Origin: Selaginella moellendorffii
Lineage: Eukaryota > Streptophyta > Lycopodiopsida > Selaginellales > Selaginellaceae
Length of the DNA: 64,000 bases
Assembly (NCBI RefSeq): GCF_000143415.4
Contig: NW_003314350.1
Span: 310,001-374,000, forward strand
Reading direction: 5' to 3'
Part shown: positions 12,686 to 25,565 of the stretch, piece after piece
Layout: each line of letters starts with the position of its first letter
Numbering within the stretch: the stretch's first letter is position 1
Position numbers and translations under genes: made by a program
The notes under the pieces: generated by a model
What the model saw: the letters and a program-made list of their open reading frames with translations, nothing else
Database searches by the model: none
Told to the model about the DNA's origin: nothing

Positions 12686-15411
12686 CCCAATGATGGCCTT
12701 CAATGAACATTTTCTTTTTCAACATTGACTTATTATATTGCAACATAAGTAATTTATCCTTTCAAGGGATATATTTAACTTCTTTATTCAAACAAGAAGT
12801 CTTGGGTAATTAATTTCTATCAATTCAATTAATTAGGTTGCATCTTTTGCTTAGTTGCCTTATAGTTATTAAGTCATACAACTCATTGCTAGTGCTTCTA
12901 CACCTCCATCATTATTTGGGTCATTATACTTTAATCACATGCCTTTCAGCTTAAGCTATGCATTCCCAGTTCTATTGAGATTCTTTTGGTAAGGGGTTCT
13001 CATGAACCCACTAATTTGACACCAAGGCATCACACCTTAGCATATTTGGTGTCTCTACACCATTGACTCTCCTTACAACACTTTTCATTTGTGTCTAGGT
13101 TTTTGCCAAGACCAAAGTAGTTATTTCTCATGCCAACTATTAGTTAGCACTACACCATAGTGTTCACACACAACTCTGCACCAAAGTTGTTTTCTTCTGG
13201 AAACACCTTTCCCACAACTTTAGTATGGCACATTCTGCCATCAATGAGATACCCACTGTTCTCATACTTAAATCTTATGATCATCCCTGTCCTTCATAGG
13301 GTGTAACACACCTTAGTCTAAATGTTTTTACTAGTCCTTTAGGACTATTCCTTGACTCCACTTAAGTCATTTAACTTTTTGGAGTTTGTCAATTTGATAA
13401 CTCGTAAGGTCATAGCCTCACAGTTATCTTTGAGGTGCCAATTCACTAGAATACAACTTTTTGTATTCATGTCTTGCTCACAAGAACCATTTTTACAAGT
13501 ATTACTCCAACACTTAATTATTTTTTGTTCCCTATAGACTACCTTTACCCCTTAGAATTATCCGTCCATATAATGAAAATACTGACTTATCCTTTAAAGA
13601 CACCCCCAACTCCTTGGGTTTGTTTTAGCATTTATAAAAAATAGCCTCGACTACCATTTCAAAGATTTATATCCTCATTTGTCTTTGACTTCCCACGGTC
13701 ATTAATTATGGTCTTGGGAGGGTGGCACTACTTACTTGGATACCAGGCTTGGCATGAATCCCAACTATATAAGGATAATCTTATGACTTCTTTATTGTTT
13801 TGGAGTTTTTATCTTTCTTGTGATCCCAACTATAGTTGTTTACCACAACTATATTAACCAATTTATTAAGTCAAACGTTCATCTGAATTACATCCTCAAC
13901 TCTTTGAGGAAACCTTATACTGTTCCCAAGATCCCAAAGTCATTCCTTTATAGGCCTTTTTCTATCCACCACATTGCCTATAAGTTCACACATGAATTGT
14001 AGTGGAGAGTAATGTCCTCCTGACCTTCTACTCCTCAAGGATAGACCCACTCCTAGGACTTTCCGATGACAACAAAAGTGGTGATATACTTGAGCACTAA
14101 TAAAAGTTGGACTAAGGAATAGCTCTGATACCAAATTGTAAGCGACTAGATTTTTCATTCTACTTTAGTCACTTAACCACACCTCCAACTATTTAGAGGA
14201 GTCTCACTCATAACCTCCATAAATCCTATTCTATACTTGGGGCTTGCTAACCCCGAGAATGGCATCTATGCCACTCAACCTTTGCATTTGGTCTAAGTGC
14301 TTTAGATATCCGATCTTATAACCAACACCCAAAGGTACCATCAATATACCAGCCTATTATGCTAAGGCCATGCCTATTCACCTTTGTTACACTAGTGGTC
14401 CAACACCACCTACATGTAAGCGACTAATTTTTCCATTCTACTTTAGTCACTTAACCATATTTCCGACCACTTGGAAGAGTCTCACTCACAACCTTTATAA
14501 GTCCTATTTTGGACTTGGGCTTGCTAGCCCCGAAAATGGCATCCCCACCACTCAACCTTTGCACTTGGTCTAAATGCTCCACGTGTCCGATCCTATGACT
14601 GACACCCCAAGGTACCACCGACATATCAGCCCGTTATGCTAAGGCCATGCCCATTCACTTTGGTCACATCGGTGGTATGACACCACCTACATCACAGTCC
14701 TGTATCTCAAAGACTGGGCCATCTGTTCATGAGTGATCATCCTAGATCCACTCCTTAGCATCCTTAGGATGCCCATGGACATGGGGAATAGCCTTCCCCA
14801 ATATCCCCTTTTTGGTCCCTACCAAATCTCTTTCTGCCCATGGCCGTGTTCGCCAACATTGCCACTGGATTGAGGCCCACAGGCCCGACCATTAAGTCCC
14901 ACAGTCCTTTAGGACTTCCTCCTCACATGACCATATCCTTGGTCTCTACACTATAGGACGGCTCCTCTTCCTTTTCACAGTCTGGGACTTTGGGGCAACA
15001 TTTCAGAACACCGTGGCCTTACGTGAGCCTCATGGGTACTCTCCCTGCCTTCTGCCTTTGGGTGCTCTAGCCATGGGCTTAGAGCGAGGTTCCGTTGAGC
15101 CATGCTTGGTATCCAAGTAGGTAGTGCCACCCACACTTGGATTGGGAGCATTGGCCAGTCGATCTCCCAGGGGAACTAGAGCCGGCTCTTGAACACTTCA
15201 CTAAGCTACCCCGCTTGTCGGTTTGTGTTCACTTTAGTCTTGGACTTCCCAATGGGCAACTCATCACCCAACACTGGATACAGCCTTCCTGGGCCAAACT
15301 GGCCTTTCCTGGCCAAACTGGCTCCACTGCAGTCCTCCCCCTACTATACTTTTGGAGCTCACCAAACCCCCCAGGGTCTGGGAGACGAACGCTTTGGGCT
15401 TTCACCCTCTC

Positions 15412-15546
15412 AGACTTGAACTCGGACTCGAACTCGGACTCAAACTCGGACTCAGACTTGGGCTCAGGCTCGGGCTCGGTCTCAGTCTCAGTCCCGATCT
15501 CGGTCTCAGTCTCAGTCCCAGTCTTGGTCTCAGTCTCGGTCTCGAT
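15412..15546. repeat. LTR minisatellite, array 5 (truncated)
   Basis: About 135 bp of GGACTC/GGTCTC units, cut off by the deletion that joins the LTR to the element interior at about 15548. Confidence 0.9.
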
Positions 15547-16761
15547 TTATCTATGGTTTGACACCAAAAGTTCACCATGCCTTATCCATCCTATAAGGGG
15601 CATAGCCTCTCCAACTTAGAGGCTCATTCGACCACTTGTGGTGGTTCTCTCCTTTTATTGGTTTAGTTCTCACTAAACCTATTAGAGACACCTTTTCTAA
15701 CTCAATCCCACTACTCATTTTCGAGTGGTCTCACTTTCCATCGATATAACCCTTGCACTTTGGAATTTCTAATTTTGACTTCTCAAAGTCAATTTCCTGG
15801 GTGTCTCCAACACCTTGCATTGCACATATTGTGCAACTCCACTTCCCCGTCCTAGGAAGTTCTTTACTTGAGGGCAATATCATCCTCTCTTTGATTTCGT
15901 GCCACCTTTGGCACTAAGTTTTAGTTATCATAATTTGTGCTAGGGCTGTCCACGGCCCTATCATTTGGTTACCCTACCGCTTCCACCCTTGGAGCTTCTA
16001 CTTTCGCCACATTGGAGCAATTGGGAATCCATCTTTGGGAACATATTGCCTTTCCCACAATGCATTAGCACCCAACACTTTAGTGTTCTTGGCCTAACTT
16101 TGCCATTTGGATTCTTTCCCATGAATCCCATAGCTCTTTACTTAGCCATTAGTCTTTTGCTCCTATCCTTGATTATTGCACCTAGCAACATAGGATTTCT
16201 ACTTTCATTTTCAAGGTATCTTTTGGGTTCCATATCAAAGACTCTCCTTTGCCAAGTCTAGAGGGTGTTCACCCCTAGTATGTCTCTTTAGCATCTTCTG
16301 CTGTGGGCTCTATCCATGGCCCAACTTTGTGACCCTCCCATGGGTCTCTTATAGAGACTACTTTTCTTGGACTCATTATGCCATCGCATTGACATATCTC
16401 ATTTCCCTTAGGTGTCCTTCTCACTTGGTCACCTTGATCAAGCCACACCATCATCAATAGTTCCAATCAACACTTTGAACTTAGAACTTTATCCCTTAAC
16501 CTCACAAGGACTTTGTCCTTGTTTTGGCCATAAGATTACCAAGTGATCTAACCTTGGCACCTTAACAGGTTCGCCAATAGATACTAGGTCTTCTAGACCT
16601 TTAAGTTGTTGACCATGACCCTGAGGGCATCCCCCACATTTGGTGGTGCACCCAAGCTAGCCCTTCCGGCTAAGGGTCCATAGCAACTGAGACTGGGTGT
16701 CCCCATCTCATTCACCACGTCCTTGGTGCCACTTGCACTAAAGTGTTCAAGTTAGATATGC

Positions 16762-17887
16762 TGTCGCGAATGTGACTTCGGGTATCGAAAGTTACTTGTC
16801 GACCAGTCCTTACGGACACTCTTACCTTACTGCCACGATGGTAGGAGGTCGGTATTGCTGGACCCTTTATCAGTCCTTCTTGTGCTAGTGGAGTTAACTG
16901 GGCATTTCGAGTTTACTTAGACCGGACGAGCATAAGGACGGAATTCCTACGTGTTATTAGCTAAACATACTTAGCCCGGTAAGGAGTTCCCGTCTCGTTA
17001 TGTCTTGCACTTGCTAGTGACAAGAACCCTCGCGTATTGAGACTAGTCCCTCAATATTGCTGGATGATAGCTTACCGTGTCTGCCAAACACCCTCGCTAT
17101 CATGCCCTTTGTGTTAGTCTCAATTTGGTCCCAAAAGCTATTTATGGAAAGTGTCTAGATTAGCTCATTTGGCATATCTATGAAATGTAGAGATCGGCTT
17201 GAACACAATGGTGTTTGTCCCGTGTCCAAATTCGCAATCTAAGGACATTCCATATTTAGTAAGTTTCGAGCTTGTCCCAGAGACTAACTCCTGGTACTAA
17301 GGGAGGTTTAGGGTGAAAGCCCAAAGCGTGTGTTCCTCAAGGGGGGGGGGGGGGGGGCTATGGGGGGTTCCAAATGTATAGTAGGGATAGTGGGTAGGTC
17401 GGGCATGGCCGACCAACCTGAGGCATAGTTTAGCTCCTGCTTGCGTGCCTGTTCTTGTTCTACGTCCGGTTTGGGTCTAAGCCCAAGTTCCATTCCATGC
17501 TAGTTGGTGGAGTACCCAGGCCACCAGTATGCCGAAATAACGCCAGACTCCATTTGGCTCCGTTCTGTGTGCTGGTCCTGGCATTGGGATGCTGGTTGCT
17601 CCAGGATTGTTCCAAGTCGCTCCGGGCTCCTGTCCCTTCGCTCCTTAGGCTTTATGCTCGGGAGTTGCTCCGTGGTTCGGTTCCGTCACTCCTTGGCTCC
17701 ATGCTTGGGAGTTTGGCACCGTTCCTTTGTTCATTGGCCCAAGGCCCTGAACCTCAGGTTCCTATGGACACGTGGCATGGACATGTGGCATCTGTCATGT
17801 GGCACAAAGAGGGTTTAGGTTCCGCTTCGTGGTGTTATCCTATGGTAAATCACCATAGGATAAAGGGTCAAAACCACGTGCGCTACA
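16762..17887 (+). mobile_element. Solo LTR, family A
   Basis: A 1126-bp LTR, TGTCGCGAATG ... GCGCTACA, with a perfect 5-bp duplication TATGC at 16757-16761 and 17888-17892. The empty site is preserved in the paralogous copy near 4816-4850, which reads through without the insertion. It contains GTGAAAGCCCAAAGCG, an 18-G run at about 17341-17358, TATAGTAGGG and, near its end, a 12-bp inverted repeat. Relatives are at 22410-22652, 46117-47222 and 58909-60039. Confidence 0.9.
17835..17863 (+). other. Hairpin near the end of LTR family A
   Basis: TTATCCTATGGT, a 5-base loop AAATC, then its exact reverse complement. It is kept in the other family-A copies (about 22431-22459, 46139-46167 and, with one change, 59985-60013). 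Conservation in old copies suggests a role in the transcript, perhaps 3'-end formation or packaging; this is inference. Confidence 0.7.
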
Positions 17888-20856
17888 TATGCCGAGCCAC
17901 AATAAACAATCTAACCGTGCATCACGACTCCGAGGCATCCCTCGCTTGGCGGTGTGCCCAAACCAGTCTCCTCACTGAGAGTCCATGACCACCAAAAAAT
18001 GAGTGTCCTCATATTCCAAACCATCACCACGCCCTAGTGATTTGGGACTCGAACCCAAGCACTAGAGGGTCGGGACTCGAACCCAACCTCCGTATATGCA
18101 TCTACGGGTGGCATCGCACAGGATGCCTGGCGTGACTCCCCACGCTAGTGCACCAACATATACTTAAAGCGCACTATAGATCACAGCTTAGGAACCTAGT
18201 TCCTCCGCACTGCCAAGTCCTCTTGCTTGACAAGTCTGTGATCATGCATGAACTCCTCCATGCTCGGCCCCATGGGCCACCCCTTTTGAAGTTAGCTCCT
18301 TCAACTAAGGGATTTGTTCCCCTGACTCGCCAATCTCGCTTAGCAAGTCATCTGGCCACTGTAACATAGTTCATGCATAAGCGTGAAAGTCCTTGACCAT
18401 TGACTTTCGTTCAAAGCCCTCTCTTTGAACACTTGGGAACTACTTTCCCAACCTTGATAGCCTCGCCTCATGGCCAGCTTCAAGATTACGCTTCTGCTGC
18501 GCCATTTTGATTTTGTGCGTTTTAGGAACCATTTACACTTGGCTTTCTAGGTACTTATCCACCTAAAATTGTCTTTGGGAACCTTCAAGGAACTCTGTTC
18601 CTTAGCTTGCTAAGGCTTTGCCTTCACAAGCTCTCTATTTACCATATGGTCTAACATGGATAATTTCACATTTTAGGCTCTCTATGGCATTGCGGTAGCT
18701 AATAACAACATCCTTGAGCACCATTTTGATTCTCCATTCCCAACTTGCATAACCACTGTTGGTTATGCCCTTCAATTTTTATGGTTCCGTTCCATCCCCA
18801 TACTACTTGCCTTTTGGCCCCATATGTTTCCTTTGGTTATTCTCCTCAAAACTAGGAGGATAGTTTTGCACATTTTACCATGCTTTAACAAGTATTCATA
18901 GGGATGAACCTATTCGATAGCTTAGGGAGTGGTTCCTCAATCTGGGCATGCTCACCTTATAATCCCACACACCGGGATTACCGTTGTTACTTATGGGTCT
19001 CCATATGCCCATCACTAGCCTTGCCAAAATCCCATTTTTGGCTTTGTCCAAATCAGGTAGACGGATTCCTCTCGTCTCCACAACCTTGGATGTTTGGATG
19101 GCATCTTCTATCCATCATTCACTAAGGATTTAGTCCCTTGGGCCTTATCTATTGCCCTCGCGACACTAAAGACCACCTCCTGGTGTTCCAGAGTGTTTGG
19201 GTGTCCCAATGATGGTCTCCTTGACAATAAGCATTTCCTTTTTCGGCATTAACTCACTATATCGCAACATAAGCAATTTATCCCCCATAAGGGTATATCT
19301 AACTTCCTTATGCTATTAAGAAGTCTTGGGTAGCTACCTTCTACCCGTTTAACTAATTATCTTGCACCTCTTGCTTAGTTGCCCTATAGTTGTCAAGTCC
19401 TACAACTCATTGCTTGGTGCTTCCACACCTCCATCATTATCTGGGTCACCACACTCCAACCACATGCCTTCCAGCTTAGGCTATGCCATTCCCTTGGCAA
19501 GGGGTTCCCATGAACCCATCAACATAACCTCAAGGTATTTCACTTTGGCACATTTGGTGTTTCCACACCAACGGCTCCACGAGCTTACCTCTATGACACT
19601 TCTTATTTGTGTCTAGGTCTTTGCCAAGACCAAAACAGTCATTTTTCATTCCAACTATCCATTAGCACTGCACCATAGTGTTTACACACAACTTTATGTC
19701 AAAGTTGCTTTCTTTTTAGGGAACACCTTTCTCACGACTTTAGCATAGCACATTCTGCCATCGATGAGATACCCTCTATTCTCATACTTGGATCCTATGA
19801 TCCCCCCCATCCTTCGTGGGGTACAATCCCCTCAGTCCAAATGCTTCCATCAATCCATTAGGATTATTCCTTGACTCTATTTGAGTTATCCAGCTTTTTG
19901 GACTTTGTTATTCGACGACCCATGAGGTCTTACCTTTGAAATGCTAGCTCACTGGAATACAACTTCTTATATTCAAGTCTTACTCACAAGGACCATCTAT
20001 GCAAGTGTTACTCCGACACTTGATTTGTTCTCTTGGGGCAACCTTTTGCCCCTTATGACCACTTGTCCATATGATGAGAATACCAACTCATCCTTTGAGT
20101 ACACCCTCAACTCTTTGGGTTGTTCTAGCATTTATTGGAGGTAGCTTCAGCTACTATTTCAAGGACTTGTGTCCTTTTCCGTATTTGACCTCCCGCGGTC
20201 ATTACTTCTGGTCTCACATTCATGAGCACCAACCTCAACTATATGAGGATAATCTTGTGACTCCTTTATTGCTTTGGAGTCTCTATCTTTCTCATGATCC
20301 TAACTATAGTTGTTTACCACAACTACATTAGCTAGTTGGCTACGTCATACACTTATCTAGATCACATCCTCAACTCTCTAAGGAAACCCTTATACTGTTC
20401 CCAAGATCCCAAAGTCGTTCCCTTACTTTTCCATCACATCCACCACATCGTGCACAAGTTCACGCATGAACTCGAGTGGAGAGCCATGTCCTCTCGACAT
20501 GCTACTTATCGAGGATAGGTCCATATCTAGGACTTTCCAATTCCAATACAAGTGGTGATATACTTGGCCACCAATAAGAGTCGGACTAAGGCTATCTCAG
20601 GTCCATCTCGGACTCCATCTCGGACACTTCCACGTGTCATGTGTTAGTCCTTTTGGGTCCCTTTTTGGAGCCTCGCTTATTGCTCGCTTCATGCTTGTTC
20701 TTTGAGCACTTCGTTGGGAGTTCCACTCCCGCTCTCGACCTTTCGAGTCGAAGCTTTTAGTCCAAACGTGTTACACTCGTTTGGTTTTCGCTTCTACCAT
20801 TACCACATGGCACCCTTTCGGCTCCACTTTGGGGCCTAGGGATTTTGTGTCTCACA

Positions 20857-22409
20857 TTGCATCCCAATCCCGTCTCTCAAAGACTGGGCCATCCATCCAT
20901 GAATGATCATCCTAGATCCACTCCTTAGCATCTTTAGGACACCCACAAACATGGGGAATAACGTCCCCAATATCCCTTTTTCAGTCCCCACCAAGTCCTT
21001 TTCTATCCATGGCCATATTCGCCAACATTGACACTAGGTCAAGGCCTACGGACCCGACCACCAAGTCCCACTATCCTTTGGGACTTCCTCACTATGTCTG
21101 GGTCACTACACTAGAGGATTGCTTTTCTTCCTTTCCACAATCTGGGACTTTGGGACAACATTTCAGAACACCATGGTCCTACACAAGCCTCATGGGTACT
21201 CTCTCCACCTTCTGCCTTTGGGTGCTTTAGCCATGGGCTTAGAGCGAGGTTTTGTTGAGCCACACTAAGTATTCAAGTAGGTAGTGCCACCCATGCTTGG
21301 ATTGGGAGCATTGACCATTCAACCTCTTGGGGGAGCTAGAGCCGACTCTTGAACACTTCACCAAGCTACTCCGCTTGTCTGTCTGTATTCACTCTAGCTT
21401 TGGACTTCTTAATAGATATCTCATCACTCAACATGTGGGCATAGCTTTTTTGGGTCCCCCCCCCCCCCCCCCTTTGGGGGACGATCGCTTTGGGCTTTCA
21501 CCCAACAGCCTGTATTAGTATTCGGACTCAAACTCGGATTCAGACTCGGTCTTGGTCTCAGTTTTGGACTTGGATTTAGACTCAATCTTGGTCTCAGTCT
21601 CGGTCTTAGTCTCAATCTTGGTTCTATTTCGGACTCCATCTCGGGTCCATCTCAGACACTATCTCAGGCTCCAACTCGGGTCCATCACGGACTCCATCTC
21701 GGATTCCATCTCGGACTCCATCTTGGGTCCATCTTGGGTCCATCTCAGACTCCATCTTGGACTCCATCTCGGGTCTATTTTGGACTCCATCTCAAGTCCA
21801 TCTCAGGTCCATCTCAGTCCATCTCAGGTCCATCTTGGACTCCATCTCAGTCCATCTCAGGTCCATCTTGGACTCCATCTCAGACTCCATCTCAGACTCA
21901 ATTTCGAGTCCATCTTGGACTCCATCTTAGACTCCATCTCGGACTCCATTTCAGACTCCATCTCGGGTCCATCTCAGACTCCATCTCAGACTCCATCTTA
22001 GACTCCATCTCAGGTCCATCTCGGACTCCATCTCGAGTCCATCTCAGACTCCATCTCGAGTCCATCTCGGACTGGATCTCAGACTCCATTTCGGACTCCA
22101 TCTCGGGTCCATCTCAGACTCCATCTCAAACTCCATCTTGGACTCCATCTCGAGTCCATCTCGGACTCCAGCTTGGGTCTATCTCGAATTCCATCTCGGA
22201 CTCCATCTCAGACTCCATCTCAAGTCCATTTTGAACTCCATCTCGGACTCTATTTCAAACTCCATCTTGGGTCTCTTTCGGACTCCATCTCGAACTCCAT
22301 CTTGAACTCTATCTCAGGTCCATCTTGGACTCCATCTCAAGTTCATCTTGGACTCCATCTCGAGTCTATCTTGAACTCCATCTTGGGTGCATCTCAGACT
22401 CCATCTTAA
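20857..22409 (-). mobile_element. Older family-B 5' LTR, continuation
   Basis: The LTR interrupted at 14414 resumes here (TTGCATCCCAATCCCGTCTC onward). It has a 16-C run at about 21457-21472 and the longest minisatellite of the window. It is cut at 22409 by a family-A LTR; array sequence resumes beyond the gap at 22753-22833. Confidence 0.75.
21523..22404. repeat. LTR minisatellite, array 6 (longest)
   Basis: About 880 bp of degenerate GGACTCCATCTC / AGTCCATCTC / GGTCCATCTC units. The array continues at 22753-22833 on the other side of an inserted LTR and assembly gap, so its real length is unknown. Confidence 0.95.
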
Positions 22410-22652
22410 TGTAGCGCACATGGTTTTGACCCTTTATCCTATGGTGATTTACCATAGGATAACACCACAAAGTAGAACCTAACCCTCCATGTGCCACGTG
22501 ACAGATGCCACATGTCATATGCCACGTGTCCAAAGGAATGTGGTGTGGAACCCGAGTTTCAGGGCCTTGGGCCACTGAACGAAGGAATAGAGCCAAACTC
22601 TGTTTGGCTCCATTTTGCGAATTGCTCTTGATATTGTTATGCAGAACTCTAG
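22410..22652 (-). mobile_element. LTR family A, partial, running into gap
   Basis: This begins TGTAGCGCACATGG, the reverse complement of the end of the 16762-17887 LTR, and includes the conserved hairpin. It inserted inside the minisatellite. The rest is hidden by the gap. Confidence 0.8.
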
Positions 22653-22752
22653 NNNNNNNNNNNNNNNNNNNNNNNNNNNNNNNNNNNNNNNNNNNNNNNN
22701 NNNNNNNNNNNNNNNNNNNNNNNNNNNNNNNNNNNNNNNNNNNNNNNNNNNN
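22653..22752. other. Assembly gap (100 N)
   Basis: Exactly 100 N, probably a placeholder of unknown true size. It lies between a family-A LTR and the resumed minisatellite, so repeat collapse is the likely cause. Confidence 0.99.
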
Positions 22753-22837
22753 TCTTGGACTTCATCTCAACTCCATCTCGGACTCTATCTTGGACTCCAT
22801 CTTAGACTCCATCTCAGGTCCATCTCGGACTCCATTC

Positions 22838-24592
22838 TTCATGAATTAAATTTAAATTAAAATTCAATAGTTCAATTCAATTCAAGGTATTCGGAATAGT
22901 AGTACAACTGGACATCCAAGGCATTGCTATTCAGCTGCAGTGCCAAGTGGAAATTTCACTGTACTCCTCTTGTATGTTACAAAATTCAAGACAACTAATG
23001 AGGAATTCAATTTCTAATGCTGCAGCAGCAAATTCTTTGTGTAGTTTGGTCACTTGTAAAGCCATGCAATCTTAACACTCCCAGCTGCACAAACTCACTG
23101 CCACTGGGTCCAAGCATGGCTGCGTTCTAGACACCACTTACCTAACCCAATTTGCTTTTGCCAGGGAGCTCAATGAACTTGGAATATGAACCCATAATTT
23201 TTTCTCTTCCTCTTTCCTTTAGTCCTTGAAAGATTTCCTTATCTTTGTCACAGCTTCGCTCACAAACTCAAGCCACAGTTTTGGTCGATCCATTACTCCT
23301 GTTGCTATTGCATTGCTCTTCTTTTTCGGAGAGACCAGACCACCTTCCCATCCATCCTTGAGCATTTGCTTCCCTAGAGAGCTTTGGTAATGCTTGTCGT
23401 CTACTCCATCTGTAAGAGACCTCCCTCTAAAGTTTGGAGCCTGGATTCTCAATCAAGACTTGGTTGTGGTTGCTTGTCGATGTGTTCTCTATTGATCTGT
23501 TTGTGTGTCCTTGTGGATCAGCAAACTGGAGCTTGTTGTCAAGGGGCTAGAGTGTGCTCACGACCGAGACAAAGTCAAAATCATGGGTTTCTCTTTTGTT
23601 TTAGACTAAGTCTGATTAATTAGTGGGGGATTAGTAATAATCCTAGGGCTATGACCCTTTGTGAGGGGTGGAAACCCTGGTATCAATCGTGAGAGATGAA
23701 ATACAAAAGAGGGCTTGATAGAAAATAAAGAGCAAGTAGTGGTGTGATGGAGAACAATGATGGCACTGCCGAAGAGGTTAGTGCTAAGGAGGACGAACCT
23801 CTGGACAGCCACAGTGACAATTAACATCGGAGTGTAAGGAGGCTCAAGTCCCTAGGCAGCAATTGTTTCTCCATGCTTGCTCATCTTGGTGTTCGTGGAG
23901 TTCCCCTCCACACTTGTTCGCTATCCTTGCATCACCATACACCTCTTCGCAAACTCCCCTGATGAACTTAATCCCATCTCATCTAGATGCAGCAAGACAA
24001 GCCGTCTTCTCGCAAGCTTCTCAGTCTTCTGTGCTGGATTTAAAATTTGGGACAAACGCTTTCACCAGGGGGAGCGGCAAGCCTTTGAGGCAGTGATCGA
24101 ACAACCCCTTAAAGTGGCAGCCTAGAAAAAATGAAGTGAGTAGGTGCTCCCATACAATTTCTAACACTTATGTACCTCGCACTATGAAGTAATTTGTTTT
24201 TCGCAGTACTGCCATGCACGGCTCCAACTTGCCTTGTCCTTGAATGCCAAAATGAATGAACCTTTTGAAGGATGATCATCGCTTCCAGTAGGAACTGGTA
24301 CTCATAACACTGGAAGAACCGGCTCAAATGCAATCATTGTTGCCAAGGACGATAAGTCTGTGCTGTGTGCACTCACCAGATCTTCCTTGGCTGCAAACAG
24401 TTTTTCATCAGGATAAGAGAAACAAAAGAAAGAAGAATAAAAATGCTGCTCCTTCAACCTGGTAAATCTGGACGATAGGCCATTGAAAATCTGAATATAC
24501 TCACGCCTCAGAATCTATCAAGAACTTTCTGGAAGTTATGTGTGACGAAGACGAAGCTCCATCAGGAACACACCTTCAGACCTAAGCAACAA
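22838..24592. repeat. Segmental duplication, copy 1
   Basis: About 70 bp at 22838-22905 match 38588-38655, and about 1.69 kb at 22905-24592 match 41640-43308 almost base for base. Copy 1 lacks the roughly 3 kb (38656-41636, with the lectin gene) found between those blocks in copy 2. The two copies flank the large composite element in the same orientation. Confidence 0.85.
24207..24418 (+). pseudogene. Exon-like reading frame, broken copy
   Basis: Follows an acceptor-like TTTTTCGCAG and corresponds to the open exon-like frame at 42925-43134. Here the frame is interrupted by TGA where copy 2 has TCA (after GAAGGA). The product is not recognised. Confidence 0.35.
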
Positions 24593-25189
24593 GCTATAGA
24601 TGGATGTTTACTTATTTCATTAGAGATGATAGTCAACTAATGATTGTAAGCTCTATTTCGTTAAAGTGGGATTTATTCAGTAAAATGGGACTAGGTACAA
24701 ATTTTCAAGTATTTGAAAATGACGTGAAATTATATGTTTTTTGTCCAGGGGCTAGACATATCTGGGGCATGGTGACTAGCGCGGTGACTTTATGTCCAGA
24801 CTGTGTCCATTTGGTTGTATAATAAATCTCATTGTCAAGGTGAACAAGCCGAATTTGAAGCTAAAGAAGAGCGATGGCATGCGCGCACACACTATTTGTT
24901 TGTTCATTGAGCGTGTGGTGAGCTTTCCAAGATGAACGTCATTCCTATTAGCCAGACATATAACTTAATGGTGAGAACATTTAGATATTATTCAATGTTA
25001 TCTTTTTCTAACGAATCTAATTGTGAAGGTGTAGCAAGAGGCATTGCTAGTCTGGAGAAGTCATTTAACTCATTTGACCCTTAGTGTATTTTCATGAAAC
25101 TAAATAACATTCATATTATTAAGGAATTTCTCTAGTACCTTTTTTTTACGACATAGAGGCTTGCATTTCTTTCAAAGGTGATTTAGTAA
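24593..25189. other. Spacer with a repeated 18-bp word
   Basis: No gene supported. AAGGTGAACAAGCCGAAT at about 24838-24855 recurs in reverse at about 26098-26115 and partially at about 26228-26243. These may be subterminal repeats of the neighbouring large element. I could not find terminal inverted repeats. Confidence 0.35.
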
Positions 25190-25307
25190 AAGGCCTGAGG
25201 GCACATGCCATTCTATTTCTCAGACCGGTATTAAGATATACTAGTGCAAAGGGAAAAAGGTATTTGGTGATCAAGTAAATGGCATGAGGGCACACGCCAT
25301 TATAAGC

Positions 25308-25565
25308 TTAAGCGCTAGTGGACACCTCCTTTTTGGTACTCTCAGCGGTACTATCATCCTTCTCCGGGTCAGTTGTTTTGCTTTGGATTGTTGTCTCTGA
25401 CGTTACTGAGGCGTTCTCGATAGTTGTTAATGTTGCCGTTTGTTCAGAAAAATGATCACCTGGAGTATAGTACGGGGAGTTTGGAAGACTTATATATTCT
25501 ACATCTTCACCTATCTCCTTCTCCGTCTCCTTTTCTGCCTCACTTACAGATTTTGTGCTTGCCAT
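25308..25565 (-). CDS. Small acidic Ser/Thr-rich ORF, unknown
   Basis: From the ATG at 25565 it reads about 85 residues (MASTKSVSEAEKETEKEIGE...), rich in E, S and T, with no domain I recognise. It lies inside the palindrome-bearing interval, about 0.7 kb downstream of the transposase gene and on the same strand, so it could be a separate small gene or a lost 3' exon. Composition alone does not prove coding. Confidence 0.3.
   Translation of the reverse strand: MASTKSVSEAEKETEKEIGEDVEYISLPNSPYYTPGDHFSEQTATLTTIENASVTSETTIQSKTTDPEKDDSTAESTKKEVSTSA

Larger units (their letters stand above)
10629..14414 (-). mobile_element. Older family-B non-coding element, left portion
   Basis: A diverged relative of the 1689-9146 element: 3' LTR 10629-12239, interior 12240-14136, a degenerate primer-binding site (TGGTATCAGAGCT on minus, about 14121-14133) and the start of its 5' LTR from 14137. 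The 5' LTR is interrupted at 14414 by another element and resumes at 20857. Extensive C-to-T and G-to-A differences from the younger copies indicate greater age. No protein domains seen. Confidence 0.75.
14415..20856 (-). mobile_element. Family-B element nested in the 10629 element
   Basis: Its LTR starts TGTAAGCGACTAATTTTTCC at 14415 and the far end is CTCACA at 20856. Flanks are CTACA (14410-14414) and TTGCA (20857-20861), within the interrupted LTR sequence, so a 5-bp duplication that has since diverged is likely. The interior copies 3482-7551 but has two deletions. At about 15548 the LTR array is fused directly to interior sequence. At about 20590 interior sequence is fused to LTR array, removing the primer-binding site. 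A solo LTR of family A sits inside (16762-17887). Confidence 0.75.

Noticed and set aside
9402-22404. Possible CRISPR array
   Set aside because: Repeat units are contiguous and degenerate, without unique spacers of constant length, and the genome is a plant.
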